Shown: positions 34,039-45,734 of the stretch, one piece after another
How positions within the stretch are numbered: position 1 is the first letter of the stretch
Layout of the letters: each line of letters opens with the position of its first letter
From: Melampsora larici-populina 98AG31
Lineage: Eukaryota; Basidiomycota; Pucciniomycetes; Pucciniales; Melampsoraceae
Assembly: GCF_000204055.1 (NCBI RefSeq)
Contig: NW_006768778.1
Span: forward strand, 1,146,783 to 1,210,782
Reading direction: 5' to 3'
Length of the DNA stretch: 64,000 bases
Made by a program: the position numbers and the translations under genes
Notes under the pieces: model-generated
Told to the model about the DNA's origin: nothing
The model's database searches: none
What the model saw: the letters and a program-made list of their open reading frames with translations, nothing else

Positions 34039-36689
34039 GATTTATTTCGTTTTATTGTTCTTGAATGACAGAAATGACTTCATTCAACTATCTTCTTCAA
34101 ACGAGAATTTTGGTTCATCAGCTTACTGAGCTTGAAGAAGAGTGATGAGTTATGCGCGAATTATTATTTATCGAGCGTCCTGACTTCTACCCAAGCACTC
34201 TGCTTTTAAACGGTGGGCACCAGTCGAAGAACACAACGGAGCCCAAAACAACCTCTGATTAGTTGGAGCAAGACTCGATGGGCACGATAACAATAACAAC
34301 CCATCCATTGGTGTCGATGATACTTGGCATACTTGTTACTGACGTCACTTCACGACTGGAGGATGGGAACGCGGGTTGATTTGATCACATAAATATTTAT
34401 CTTATCCGGTGGACTCGCTACTACTTTGTAATATGAAGTTTTATTGCATTTCTGTAGCACCATAAGCGCCCCCTACCCAGAAACCGCATTTGCAAACCTC
34501 AGCTTTAGTTATCAACAATGATCAAACGTGGTGTTCAGCATAGCAAACTGCCCATGTGCCAATAGCTAAAAAGGGGGTTCGACACTACATATCTTAGTCA
34601 AACCTTAAAGTTACCGACAGCTCGGAGTCTACCAGATACCTTGTAACTCCAGTCCAAGACTCAAAGAATCCCCTTGTTCTCTCCCAAAAAAGGGAACTTG
34701 TTCAACGCGAATGAAACCTTTTGGTTTAAATGATCTCAATGGTCTATACTTCTAACTGCCTTCAATGTGGAGGCCACATATCCTGGATCGGTCGAGGTCA
34801 AAGATCCCTAAGCAAAAACGTATAAGAACAATTTAGCGTGAGGTCCTTTCGATTTTCTCCCTCTTGGCGCGCCTGCATACTGCTTGGCAAACGCAGGGCT
34901 TTCCGTTATTGCAGAAGTTGTCCGATGGGGTTGAAGGTCAAAAGTATGATCCCCTTCCGGTCCTGTCCTGAATCTTGATTTCATCAGATGTCATGAAACT
35001 TGACATCAACGATTAACCCAATTCTGCATCAAAGTTGTCTGCTACTGATAAAATGAAGTTGCCATATTTCGGATATAGTTTCCTTGAGCAGATGAGTGGG
35101 GAATTCTTGCATATGGATGAGAGGTCAATCTTGAATGAGTTCTGCTCACCATGTCTGCAGAGAGGATAAAGGACCGTAGTTTCAAATTTTGTGTGCTGAA
35201 GTGCTGAGCTTCACGTGACGTGGCCGCGCAGAGAGGGCTTGTGTTAAGCTAAGCTTCACGTGGTGGGCGGAGCGCAAAAGGCCTGCCCTGGGGCAGGCCT
35301 TTTAGGCTTGATTTTGGGGTTGGCATGCCCACATTAGGTTTAGGTCTATGCCACCCAGTTGCTGTGTGATTATGGGTGAAAAATCTCATTGACATCAATA
35401 AATTTTTCCAAATCACATCTCAAAGTGCTCAACTTACAACAAATCTCCTATCCCCAAGCCACTGTCAGCCATAGGCTGCTTTCACATGATACCAAAATTC
35501 AAATCATCCTTGTCAAAGTCAGCCTCAGACAAAAGCAATGGACAGGATTCTTGATGTCTGCTGAAGTGAATGCATCAACAAACTGCCACCAAGCTCAATG
35601 TCAGCATAATTTAATAATTGTTGATGGAATGTACAGCAGTCTACAGCAGTATCATGCAATACAAAAGATGCTGTTTTTGGTGTTGTTGAGCGGGTTTTTT
35701 ACCTCCTGTTTTGCATTTTTGAGGGATTTTAAGAGCTCAGAGGCACACCTCATCTCCCCCACTATAGGTGTGCCTTTGAAAAGCTCAAAATCTGTGCCTG
35801 GGCCTGCCCCCAATTCAAAACCCATGCCCACCATGTGAGCTGAGCTACTCAAACTGCATATCAGATTTTGTGACTTCTTTATGATCAATGTGTTGATCAT
35901 GAGTTTGATGTTTTGTTAGAAGATATGCCTTGTAGTCATCCAATCTTGCCCTGGGTTTCTTTTCTACCTATGTGGTTGTCTTGATGTTTTCTAGATGATG
36001 TGATGCTATTAATTTCATCATAAATGAGAAGAAGTTTGGAGCTGAAGGTGGACTTATCAAGTACAAAGCCACACAGTGTAAAAACTCAAGTGTCATGCCA
36101 ATGTGCCCACACAAAAGACATCTTGTAGAGAGTGTATCTGAGATTCATATAAGCTTAAGAACCATGTGCAGACAGTCCCTTCTCGAGTTACTCAGGCAGC
36201 AAGACTGTTAGGCATAGAAAGTCTGGATTCCTTTCCTGAGACTAAAGTGGTGCTTGCAGAAGTCATATTCAAAAGAGAAGAGATAGTTAAGCTTAAATTG
36301 AAGTGCAGAGTGACAAGAGTAATATGAACTGAAGAAATTTGGACAAGGAGGTTGTGTCATGATAATTTATGATAATCTGCATCAACTGGTTTATGCAGTA
36401 AACTATGCCATCTTTGATCCTTTGTTGCCTTTTTGATTTGGTAATCAATTGGGTTGTCTAACACATTCATTCGTTTACAAGACATGGAGATTCATTTGTA
36501 CTTTGTCTGTTTTCTGATATGAGTCAACTCATGATCCACACTTCAAGCAATTTGGCTGCTTCATTTTGCTGTAATCCTGATACCTCAATATCAACCCACC
36601 TTTCTGAGTCTAACAAAGAAACTGAATTAAAAAAATCATTTCTTTCCCAAACCTCTCCATGTGCGCACATTGATGTGCCATAGTAAAAT
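34039..36689. other. Intergenic, GC palindrome and decayed repeat
   Basis: No gene recognised. At 35276-35303 a perfect palindrome has 13-bp arms AAAAGGCCTGCCC / GGGCAGGCCTTTT around TG. The word GCTTCACGTG occurs at about 35208 and 35252. Downstream ORFs (35389-35838) look like chance or copia leader. Confidence 0.45.
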
Positions 36690-38645
36690 GGACACTCTGC
36701 CAGATTGTGTGCTCAAGGGTTTTCTCAAAGACCAGAAGATTTTGGTGACACCTTTGCACCCACTGGTTGTCTGCTCTCTTTGCAAACATTGATGTATGTT
36801 GGTGACACCAATGATCTTGACATAAATTTCATGGACATCAGACTTGCATTTCCCAATGGTATTCCAAAAGAAACCATTCACCTTTGTATTTCAAAAGGCT
36901 CAATCATTCCTGAAACTACTGGAAAATGTGTACCATGTCTCAATAAATCTATGTATGGTTTAAAGAAGTCACTGCATTGTTTGCAGGATGTTTAAGAAGC
37001 TTCCCTTGTCAGCATTCATCTCAAACAAATGCCTTTGAATCCCTGTGTGTTTGTCTCCACTGATCCAAAATGGAAGTGCTATGTATACCTACATGTTGAT
37101 GACATGTCAATCTCAAATAAGAATGTCAGTTGCTTCAAAAGTCTCATCACCAAATACTTCAACAGGGAAAATCTAGGTGAAGCCACATTCATTCTTGGCA
37201 TGAAAGCCACAAGGGACCAAAAATCTTGAACCATAGTGTTGTCTAAACCGCAATACATTGGCAACTTACTCAAGATATGGACACACCTGTTGGAAGTGCC
37301 ATGATTGAAAACACTCATCTCATTACTTGTACTGATAAAGGTTTCAAGGGATTTATTGCTTCTGGAGAGTACTGCCAACATGTGGTCAGTCAATTGATAT
37401 ATCTTTGTGTGTGCCACTAGTCCTGAGTTGGATTTTGTTGTCTCACAAGTTTCTCAACATTTCAACAAGCAAGATATGTTTCATCATTGGCAATAGGAAG
37501 CTTTCAAAAGGTTGATGGTACCAGTACTGTTGGTTTCCACAATACAGTGCAATTATTGGGGCATTGGTAACAGGAGAAACTTGACCTATTTCCTCCTGAA
37601 ATGTGCAGGAGAATGTTGCAGGGAAAACATTCTCTCCACAGGAAAATTTTTCTTTCCTTGCACACGTCAACTCACACCATCCTCCAATGTATCCCATACC
37701 AGTATTGAGAAATCTCATCTGACCAGAAACACACTCTTAAATAAAGCTCTTGAGCTTAGATCACTTTTTCAAACCAGCCCACCACCCTTGATAAACAAGA
37801 ATTAACTACAGATACAGATGTTCCACATTGAGGCAAGAATGTGACTATGAGGTAAGATAATGGCAACTTGAGTAGGTGTTTTTTAGTGATTAAGTCAGTA
37901 GTTGTTTTTTAAGTGAGTGAGTTGCCTAGCTCACCATTCAGCGCTCACACATATACTGAAACCAGTGGTCCTGCCTCCCTTGGCTCCCCATTTGGGCAGA
38001 GGGACCCCCCAAGAAATCTAGAGTTTTCAATTCAAAATCCTCTAGGTTTGCATAGCACAAACCTGTTACAAGCAGATTACTATGTACCACATTGTTATCA
38101 CTTTGTTACAATTGAGTAATTGAAAAACAAAAAGAACATAATAAAACTGTTCAACCCAAGAGATATAGTTGAGTAAAGAGTGGAAGGGTTTTATGTTACT
38201 GACAAGGAGCTCGATTAGGTGGTGGTAGTTGAGGTGTACAAACCTACAGTGACTCAGATTTTGTGGGTTGTCCTTTCACAAGGTGATAAACAACCGGAAT
38301 TATTTCACAAGTAGGTTTGGTTTGTGTTAAATGGAGGTCAAAGAAGCAAGAAGGTGTAGCGGGATCTTCTACCAAAGCAGATTATTGTGCAAGGTAAAAG
38401 GTGCCCAATGTTCAAGATGGCTAAATAAATTTATGAGAGACATCAACATGGTCTTGACAAAGGTGCCTTTGTTATTAGCTGAGAATCAGGGTACAATTGG
38501 TTTGTCTAAGAATGCTCAATTTCAAAACAAGACAAGACATTTTGATGTCAAGTATCATTGGATTTGCGAGCATGTAGAAATAGAAGAGTTTTCTGTTAAA
38601 TACATTGCCACTGCAGATATGTTGACTAAACCCTTAACACCATAA
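36690..38645 (+). pseudogene. Ty1/copia pol remnant (reverse transcriptase and RNase H)
   Basis: Pieces in changing frames: QGFSQRPEDFGDTFAPTG, MDIRLAFPNGIPKETIHLCI and LNKSMYGLKKS (36705-36995); CVFVSTDPKW, YVYLHVDDMSIS (catalytic Asp pair) and LGEATFILGMK (37029-37229); and near 38450-38645 the copia RNase H end LLAENQGTIGLSKN, KTRHFDVKYHWICEH, IEEFSVKYIATADMLTKPL. Many frame changes and missing blocks make it a dead copy. The order is right for copia pol on the plus strand; gag, protease and integrase were not found. Confidence 0.85.
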
Positions 38646-38661
38646 AAGCACAAGGCTCATT

Positions 38662-38702
38662 TAGGGGATACAAAGTAGAATGATTCTACTTTGTATCCCC
38701 TA
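38662..38702. repeat. Perfect 19-bp-arm hairpin after the copia pol end
   Basis: TAGGGGATACAAAGTAGAA and its exact reverse complement flank a TGA loop. It lies between the end of pol and a purine-rich AGGGAGG at about 38741-38747 that could be the polypurine tract of the same element. Confidence 0.85.
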
Positions 38703-38847
38703 TTTGCAAAAGGATAAATCTGATAAGTTTAGAGAACCAGGGAGGTAATTGAAGTATGACATATTGAGATTCTTTTGGTTATCTAATCTCATATTTGATA
38801 CTTTGCTTATTCATTCTAATCTTACATCATGATGTAATATTTATAAA

Positions 38848-38975
38848 CAACAACACCCTTCAACAACAGTCACCACAGATTCACCAATGTACAGAGCATC
38901 AAGACTGAGGATGCATGACAAAGGAAAGATGGCTCAATGGTAAGAAATGGGGTTGTTGTGGTTGTTGTACACCAC
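38848..38975. repeat. Internal fragment related to the 19.1-kb foldback element
   Basis: Shares ACAACAACACCCTTCAACA-like sequence, CAGTCACC, GATTCACCAA, TGTACAGAG, CAAGACTGAGGATGCATGAC and AAAGGAAAGATG with 19258-19360, followed by GGTTGTTGT. The long arms are absent or eroded. Confidence 0.75.
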
Positions 38976-39026
38976 AAGGACACGCCGATGTCCTAGGGAC
39001 GACCGGTTTTTCTTGCAGGGGGACGG

Positions 39027-39410
39027 TGTAGTATTTAAAGCTCAACAAGAGCTTTACAACACCTAAGAAGGGATAATCTACTACGTGTAATATAGTAGAA
39101 GTTGCCTAAAGACTGCCTTCTTCAAAGAAACCAGCACAAGGGCACTTGCTGACCACTTTGTGATAACAGAGAAAAGGATAAAAGGCACCAGAGAAATAAA
39201 GCAATACTGTTGTTAAGTATTATTCCCAGATTTTAAGCGCAAAAAAGTCACACACTATGTTTATTACTAGCAATACTGTTGTAAGTATTATTCCCAATTA
39301 GACTTGTAGTCTTTAACACACGTAAATAAATTTCTCCTTGCTTTTGAAGGGGCGGATTTAAGTGATCTTAGTACAAATATAGTAAATAAATGATGATTTA
39401 TAACACTACA
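39027..39410 (+). repeat. Candidate LTR
   Basis: Begins TGTAGT and ends ACTACA (inverted), preceded by the purine-rich GCAGGGGGACGG, as at a polypurine tract/3' LTR junction. Contains two copies of AGCAATACTGTTGT followed by AAGTATTATTCCC about 68 bases apart. The flanks (GACGG, ACAAA) do not match, so it is not a clean solo LTR. Confidence 0.35.
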
Positions 39411-42040
39411 ACAAAGGTATAAGATGCAGAAAAGGGCGCTACAATCCCAAAATCATCAAGGAGTACTTATATCCACATGTAACAATCTTTACAACAGTCA
39501 ACAGCCTCAAAAACCAATCAAATCCGCCTAAATAACCCTAAAAACCATGTAATGACGCAATGTAATGATCTTGTTACTAATGTATGATGTAATTTTCACA
39601 GCCAAAAGTGATCAATGACGCAATGATGTAATGTACAGCACTTCTTAAGATGAATACAGGTGATTTTTTCCTTGTAAACTAGCTGAAACCCAATTTTTGA
39701 GATTATGAATTTTTTCAGATGTGCTCCAATTTTTGATTACTAAAGTGCATCTTGTAGCCCACGTGTTACTGATCATTTCTGACACCTATAAGACCTACTT
39801 CTGATGAGTGATGAGTAAGATATTGAGTTGTGAAGTTAAGGTTTTTGGTGTTACATGTGTCTTGTGACTGTAAATTCGAGATTCACACCAATTTCTTATT
39901 TCCCTTATAACTTTTTACATACACCTCCGTTACTAATGATTCAAAGGTTGTACATTATGTAGTCCACTCTTCTGCGTTGAATGAGCCATCTACCAACTTA
40001 TTCTGACGTCATTTGACATATGTAATTAGCTGAAAACCTTCATTTTCGACGATTTTCACCTATTTTCTTCACTTTTCACAGCTGCTACTCCCTTTTCCTT
40101 GCTCATGTAATATGGCATCATCTTCTATAACCTTAAGAATCCCGGAAAATCCTCTTGGCAACCTTAAATTCCATCACTACCACCATTACATATGTAAACT
40201 ACACGCCTAACCCTTGTTTACCAACTTCGAAAAAGTACCTTTCTGCTAATAACCTCTGTTTCCCCTTATCAACCTTGAATATTAAAATTGTTCCTGTATA
40301 ATAAACTGTTGTTCTTTCATATTCTAACCTTATAAAACCCATAACTTAATTATAAATAAGCTAAAAACCATTTTCCAACTTTTACACCTATATTTTCGAA
40401 TTTTTCTTATCTTTTCTTTTTCTGTCTTTTTGTAATAACTTTGTAAGTAAACTATGTTGATCTTAATAATAATTTTGAAATAATATGACATAATAATGAG
40501 CTAATAAGTATACATAAGCCTCTAAGAGCTTCAATTGATCTGAAAACCTGAATCTCGAATTCTCTGCTGTATTGAAGTTTGCTAATAAACTGGTAAAGTA
40601 AAGATGATTAATTTTTTTGCTTAATATCATAAATGGATCACCACAACGGACATCATGACAAAACTGATCCAAGGAGCCCGGACCCAAACAGTATTTCGTG
40701 ACGCCCCACGGTCTTCCAAAAGGGATCCTTTTACGCTACATAGGGGGTCCTCAAGGCGCCTGTACGGGCTCTTCTGAGAGCATCGCTTCCAACTGAACTG
40801 TTGGGGGATTTGTAGTTGTCAAGAGGATGTCCTACTCAATGACCACCTGATGTTGTTGGATTCAATTGTTGATGTCCCAAAACCCTTCTGACACTCAGAA
40901 GATGTTTCTCAAAGTGTTGACTTGACAAGATTGATGCATTTCAATAAAGTTGAGTGATACAAAGATACAAGACTCGATCCAATTGGATTCATCTATAAAG
41001 AAATGACAAGAAAGGAAACTACAAAACAACCTATGTCCGAGAACTTGTTGAAATGTGCGGAACTTTTGGTTTAATCAGCAACTGAGGAAGACCGCTATCA
41101 AAGGCCACTATACCTACCCAATTTTGAAGTAAAAACATCTACCCAGTCAATTTGATTGTAGGATGAAGAGAACAGTATGATCTTTCTAAATATACATGCT
41201 CAACTGTATTTGAAACTTGTTTACCTTTTGCCATCCACCCAATCTCATCCGCTCACAAACAATAAATAACCATCAGAATCGATCAATTAGCTTGACTGAG
41301 TGAGTAAACTTATCAAGCTTGATAAAGGAAACGATCAAACCAACTTCAGATAACTTCAAATTGAGATAACTAATTCTTGATTGTCAAAACCGATACATAT
41401 TTTCCAGCCAAACCTGAATTCAAATCGTTCGAACCATCAAAGACATACACTTGAACAAGACTTGACGGCAATATACGTACTCTTCAGGTCAGCTCAGCAA
41501 ATGAGCAAGGTTCTTGCTCAGTGATGATCGGACTAAAACTGTGGTGGAATATTGGGTTCATCAGTCTTTGCTCCATGACCTGTGCCATTAAAATCAAGCG
41601 TAACAGTCTGTTTCACCGCTTGATCTTCTTTACTAGATTTGATGTGATCTAGCACCAAGTTCAAGCGTTTTCGAAATTGATGAGTTTACGACTATCACCT
41701 CTTAATGAATTCTGATTGGTTTTATCTACCATGTATATGACCTGAGAAAAGAAAGGACATATCGGATCAAGATCGAGATAAAGATGAAAATCGTGCTCGC
41801 AATTGACATGACTCACATCAAAGTAGTCAAAGTCACCACTATGTACCATTGACACCATCGAGACAAAGACAATCGATACGGAAAGTGAGTTGTTGAGCTG
41901 TGACAACAAGTCAGTCTAGTTTGTGGAGTCCAGATTTCCTACAAGTGGCAAGATTATTATGCTTGGACTCATCTTACAGGAAGAGGGGAACTTGAAGGGA
42001 CCACTGTGCATTGAGGATTGAAGACAAAGCCCCTTGCAAG
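39411..42040. other. AT-rich intergenic, no gene established
   Basis: Very AT-rich with scattered GATGTAATG-type words around 39540-39640 (for example ATGACGCAATG twice). A minus-strand stretch at 41661-41909 could hold a small spliced exon pair but no start was found (see rejected items). Confidence 0.4.
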
Positions 42041-42659
42041 CTTTAAATCCAAACAACGAGTCTAATGGTGGTCTGCTCTGAGGAAGGGATCAATTCAAGA
42101 AGATTGATGAGATTGGGGAGTTGAGAATGACAGTGTGGGGAAGGGGTGTTAGTGTTGAAACAAGGAGGGTGGAAAGTTGTGTTTGATTCAAAAGTAGCGA
42201 TGATGAGAAAAATAGAAAGGTCAGTCTGAACCGGGTGTGATGGAGATTGAAAGTGGATTTGTTTTTTGAAGTTGCTTCCCGTTCCCCCCGTTTTCTCCCT
42301 TTCTTTTGACTTTCCCTTTTTTTCCAGAAGTTTCCTTTCATGAGTGGTCAGTGCACGGATGGACAACCTAGCCAAGTTGAAGGTCGCAGACAACCTGACG
42401 CACACCTGAAGGAATCTACCAGATGTCATGATCTCAGGTTCTGTGAGGTCATCCAGGCTTCACTCCGCAGACAGCCTCAATAGGGGAGTCCAGGTCAGGC
42501 CGAGAGCTAAGGAAATCTCAAGTGTCCAAGATCTGAAAGCCATCTTGACATCCTGGGAGTGTGCTGAAGACGTCGACGCTCAAGGACGCCCAAAAGATAC
42601 CCCAGTTGGGGACCCGGAGTTGAGCATCGGATCTCGGACGGCTTGGACGTCCTTCTGCG

Positions 42660-42835
42660 CAGAAGTGTCTTTGTGGTGTACATACATACGCGGGGCCAAC
42701 AGAGTACCGCTCGAGGGCAACTGGCAAACCTATTGCAAACGAGTTGTGAACGAAATTCACGATTTGAGGAAATTTCAAACCCGGACACCGAAATTCGGTT
42801 CAATTGGGTTTTGAACTAATTAATTCCCGCGGTGT
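42660..42835. repeat. Arm of the foldback family seen at 19093-19559
   Basis: Contains ACGCGGGGCCAACA, GCAAACCTATTGCAAACGAG, TTGTGAACGAA, GGAAATTTC, ACCCGGACACC and ends in TTAATTCCCGCGGTGT, matching the right arm of the 19-kb element. Upstream (42440-42650) is unrelated GC-richer DNA, so this is a truncated or larger variant. Confidence 0.8.
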
Positions 42836-43482
42836 TAGATCATCTTCTGTGATCGTGTTGAAGCAATTTCTCTGGTATATAAGATAAAGGCTCTTAACCA
42901 GTTTGTAACCTTTCTCTTTTTCTTTACCAATTTCTATTCATCACTTAGAGCAGGTTTGCTTACTCGTTATTGGTCATTGGGAGTATCATCTCCCCTAGTT
43001 ACTAACTAGTTCATTCCCTTACACTCATAGAAATTTTGCAATTTAGACATAATATGAATCAAGCTCAGAATCTAATAGAAAAACCGTCAACCTGCGTTGT
43101 GCCACTATCACGGGGTTTTACCGCGACAATGGGTTGTCGGAAGAAGCAAAAGCAAGAGCGAAGCCACGTTGCAGAAAAACCTATGCCAGCATTATAACAG
43201 AAGCGCATACCCACCGGAGTCGCTCAGAGTCATACCTTCGATACTTTCCTGATTGGCAACCGAGCTTATCTTACATTGAAAGATTATGTGAGGTTGACGG
43301 ATTAGAGCTTCGCAAGGAGCCAGGTGTACTTCCACACATCCATATACAAGCCCATCCCTGTCCACATCTCTGGGACTTATATCACAAAAACCGAACCTTT
43401 TTAGTCTTTCAATAATATCATCATCATTTCAATCTGCTGTAGCCTGATTGCTGGCCTCTCTGGTTTGCTTAAGAACATCAAA

Positions 43483-44761
43483 ATGTTAAATTTCTGCCTT
43501 GGCCTTCTATTTCTTGTCCTCGGTGTTCTCAATTTGCAAGTATTTTCTTTGCCTGAACCCAAGGCGTTTGTGAAAGATGTCTTCAAGATCCATACCTTGG
43601 TCCATAGTCGTCTCGCTAGGAGGAATCTTAATGCTACCTCATATGAGGCCTACCAGGTGAGCTCAAGACACCTATGACGGTCCAGGACTGGCCGCCACGG
43701 ATGAGGATCCAGAATCTGATACGTTTGTAAAATTAGATCTCGGACGGGACCGCGGGGACTGCAAAAGAAGCTGCCGGCAAATTGTTGTTGGAGCCTTACA
43801 ACTTGACCTTGTCATCTGATCTGGAAGTTTTACCGCTAGAAGCATTGAAAGGCATCAGCAAGGATGACATTAAAGCAATGTTCAAAATAGGACATGATGG
43901 AAATATCCAGGAGGTGGAGGGATTCCTTCCAGCAATCAGGGTGTGTGACAACCCGATCCTGCTTAGGACAACATAATTTAAGAGTTTGTGTCTGATTGTG
44001 GGATCGGTATCTCCTGCTCTCTGACGCGAAAAGGCTGCCAAAAAGAAGAAAGACTTGTTTAACAAGCTTAACAGGGGGATGGTGAGTAACATATTGTGTT
44101 TTTGAATTTCGCGAAATGTGGATATTTTTTAAACAAGCGATATCTGTGGTTGAAGGCTTGGTTCTTGACTGGCAGAATAGCTGACTTTTGTCTTTATGTC
44201 TTATTGATAGATTGCCAACAAGGTCCTAAAGCTGTTGGGTACGTCAGAACAATGTTCCCAAACAACTCTCAAACACACTAGCTGATTTTTGTGTTTCTTT
44301 TTCTGAAGCTCAAGTCGTGGGTTGTGCTGTAAGTTTCCATGTTATTCGTCCCTGACAAATATGTAGATTGCAATTCTTTCTATAAAGATGAACTAACAAT
44401 TGACTTGCCATGCAACCCGCTGTCTCGGACCTAGGCTCAAATCGCCCAAGGCGATGAAACGATAAAACTTAAAGAACACCTTAAAACAGAGCAAAAGAAG
44501 TAAGCAACCACCATTCCTGCAACGAGTCTTGTGTTATCGCTATCGCAAAATTGCCTATGATGTAACGTGCTACTTTGTAGCACATCTGCTCGTGTAGATC
44601 TCCAGGTTGAAGCATTGCTGATCTGGGTTCTCATCTCTGGATTTGGGATAATTAGGTTGGCCCACAATCTCAAGACAGATGAAGAAAACAAAGGGAAACC
44701 GATGTCTTCATTTCTCTCTGTTACATCTGACTCAAAGAAAAAGAAGAAGCCAAAGGAATGA
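43483..44761 (+). CDS. Predicted secreted protein, candidate effector
   Basis: Seven exons fit in phase: 43483-43656, 43737-43940, 44034-44081, 44211-44238, 44309-44328, 44435-44499, 44581-44761; 239 residues. Residues 1-22 (MLNFCLGLLFLVLGVLNLQV...) look like a signal peptide, with likely cleavage before LPEPKAF. The mature part is charged and Cys-poor: PYNLTLSSDLEVLPLEALKG, DDIKAMFKIGHDG, AAKKKKDLFNKLNRGM, KLKEHLKTEQK, then a hydrophobic VEALLIWVLISGFGIIRL that could be a membrane helix or amphipathic core, and a KKKKKPKE end. If the donor at 44500 is not used, translation stops at TAA 44501-44503 (180 residues). Exon 5 is a 20-nt microexon. No known domain recognised. Small, many-exon secreted proteins are common effector candidates in rusts. 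Confidence 0.6.
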
Positions 44762-44780
44762 GAAAACAAGATATTGACTC

Positions 44781-45619
44781 TAAATGCTAGAATTTGACAG
44801 CTTCTTTGTATCCTTTATCCCATGACTTTGAGACTCGTTGATCTTTTGGGCCAGAAGGGAGTGGGCACATGGTGCAAGATTCAAAAATTTCCTTAATTTG
44901 ATAGCTCAACTCGTGTAATTCCTTTCACAATATCAATTGCAATAAAAGTCCTTCCGTCCCTAAAATGAGTCCAGTTCTAACTTTCACCACTCAATGCATA
45001 TAGTATCATTCTGAAAAGATGACACGCATATTATCTTTCATAAGTGGAGTAGAGGCAGAACAGCTAGCTCTATTGAATACCTTGGCTGAATTAGCCTACC
45101 ATATCTGTCCTGCTTTTATTCAATCGATTAGGGCAGTTCAAGTTTGAAAAAGCACTAAAACAGAACTGTGCCTACAGCAAAATGCTGCTTATAATTGTTG
45201 AAAGTTTGAAAAACTCTGAGAAAGCCCTACCTGAATAGTGCATGTATGTGCAAACTAAAGTTGGAGTTATAAAATTTTACAGCACATGGAGGCCAAAAGA
45301 CTTATAATTTTACAACATTTTTGTTTAACTTGAACTGCCCTATTATTGACAGTGAAGCTCTAGAGGTTTTACAAAGCCAACTAAAGCCAAATTAAGACAC
45401 TTCACAAATCCTCCTGTAGAGAGGAAAAATCAATGATCTGAGGGTGTGACAGTACCTCAATAATCTGCAAAGCTAAATGCATAAATTGAGGTCATAAGCT
45501 TCCACACAAAGTTCCAAGAGGGTAAATGCTAGAATTTGACAGCTTTTTTGTATCCTTTACCCCATGACCTTGAGACTTGTTGATCTTTTGGGCCAGAAGG
45601 GAATACTATAGGCACATGG
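44781..45619. repeat. Pair of direct repeats, about 90 bp, 742 bp apart
   Basis: 44781-44872 and 45523-45619 share TAAATGCTAGAATTTGACAG, TTTGTATCCTTTA, CCCATGAC, TTGATCTTTTGGGCCAGAAG and GGCACATGG with a few differences. The first copy lies just behind the stop codon of the secreted-protein gene. No LTR-like ends or ORF between them. Confidence 0.7.
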
Positions 45620-45734
45620 TCAAACCAGTTCCTCACAAAAGGTGTCAAAGAAATGTGTAAGTACTTTACCCCAAAGTTCAATAAATTTGGTCCACTCTAG
45701 ATCCAACACTTACCTCATTGATGTGTAAAAGACA

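Noticed and set aside
38733..38850. 3' LTR of the copia remnant starting after AGGGAGG
   Set aside because: The expected TG start and a matching 5' LTR were not found, so the LTR could not be delimited.
41661..42030. Minus-strand exon-like stretches (SIVFVSMVSMVHSGDFDYFD, then VIYMVDKTNQNSLRGDSRKL)
   Set aside because: The GTGAGT...CTCAG intron looks real, but no start codon or first exon could be joined in phase.
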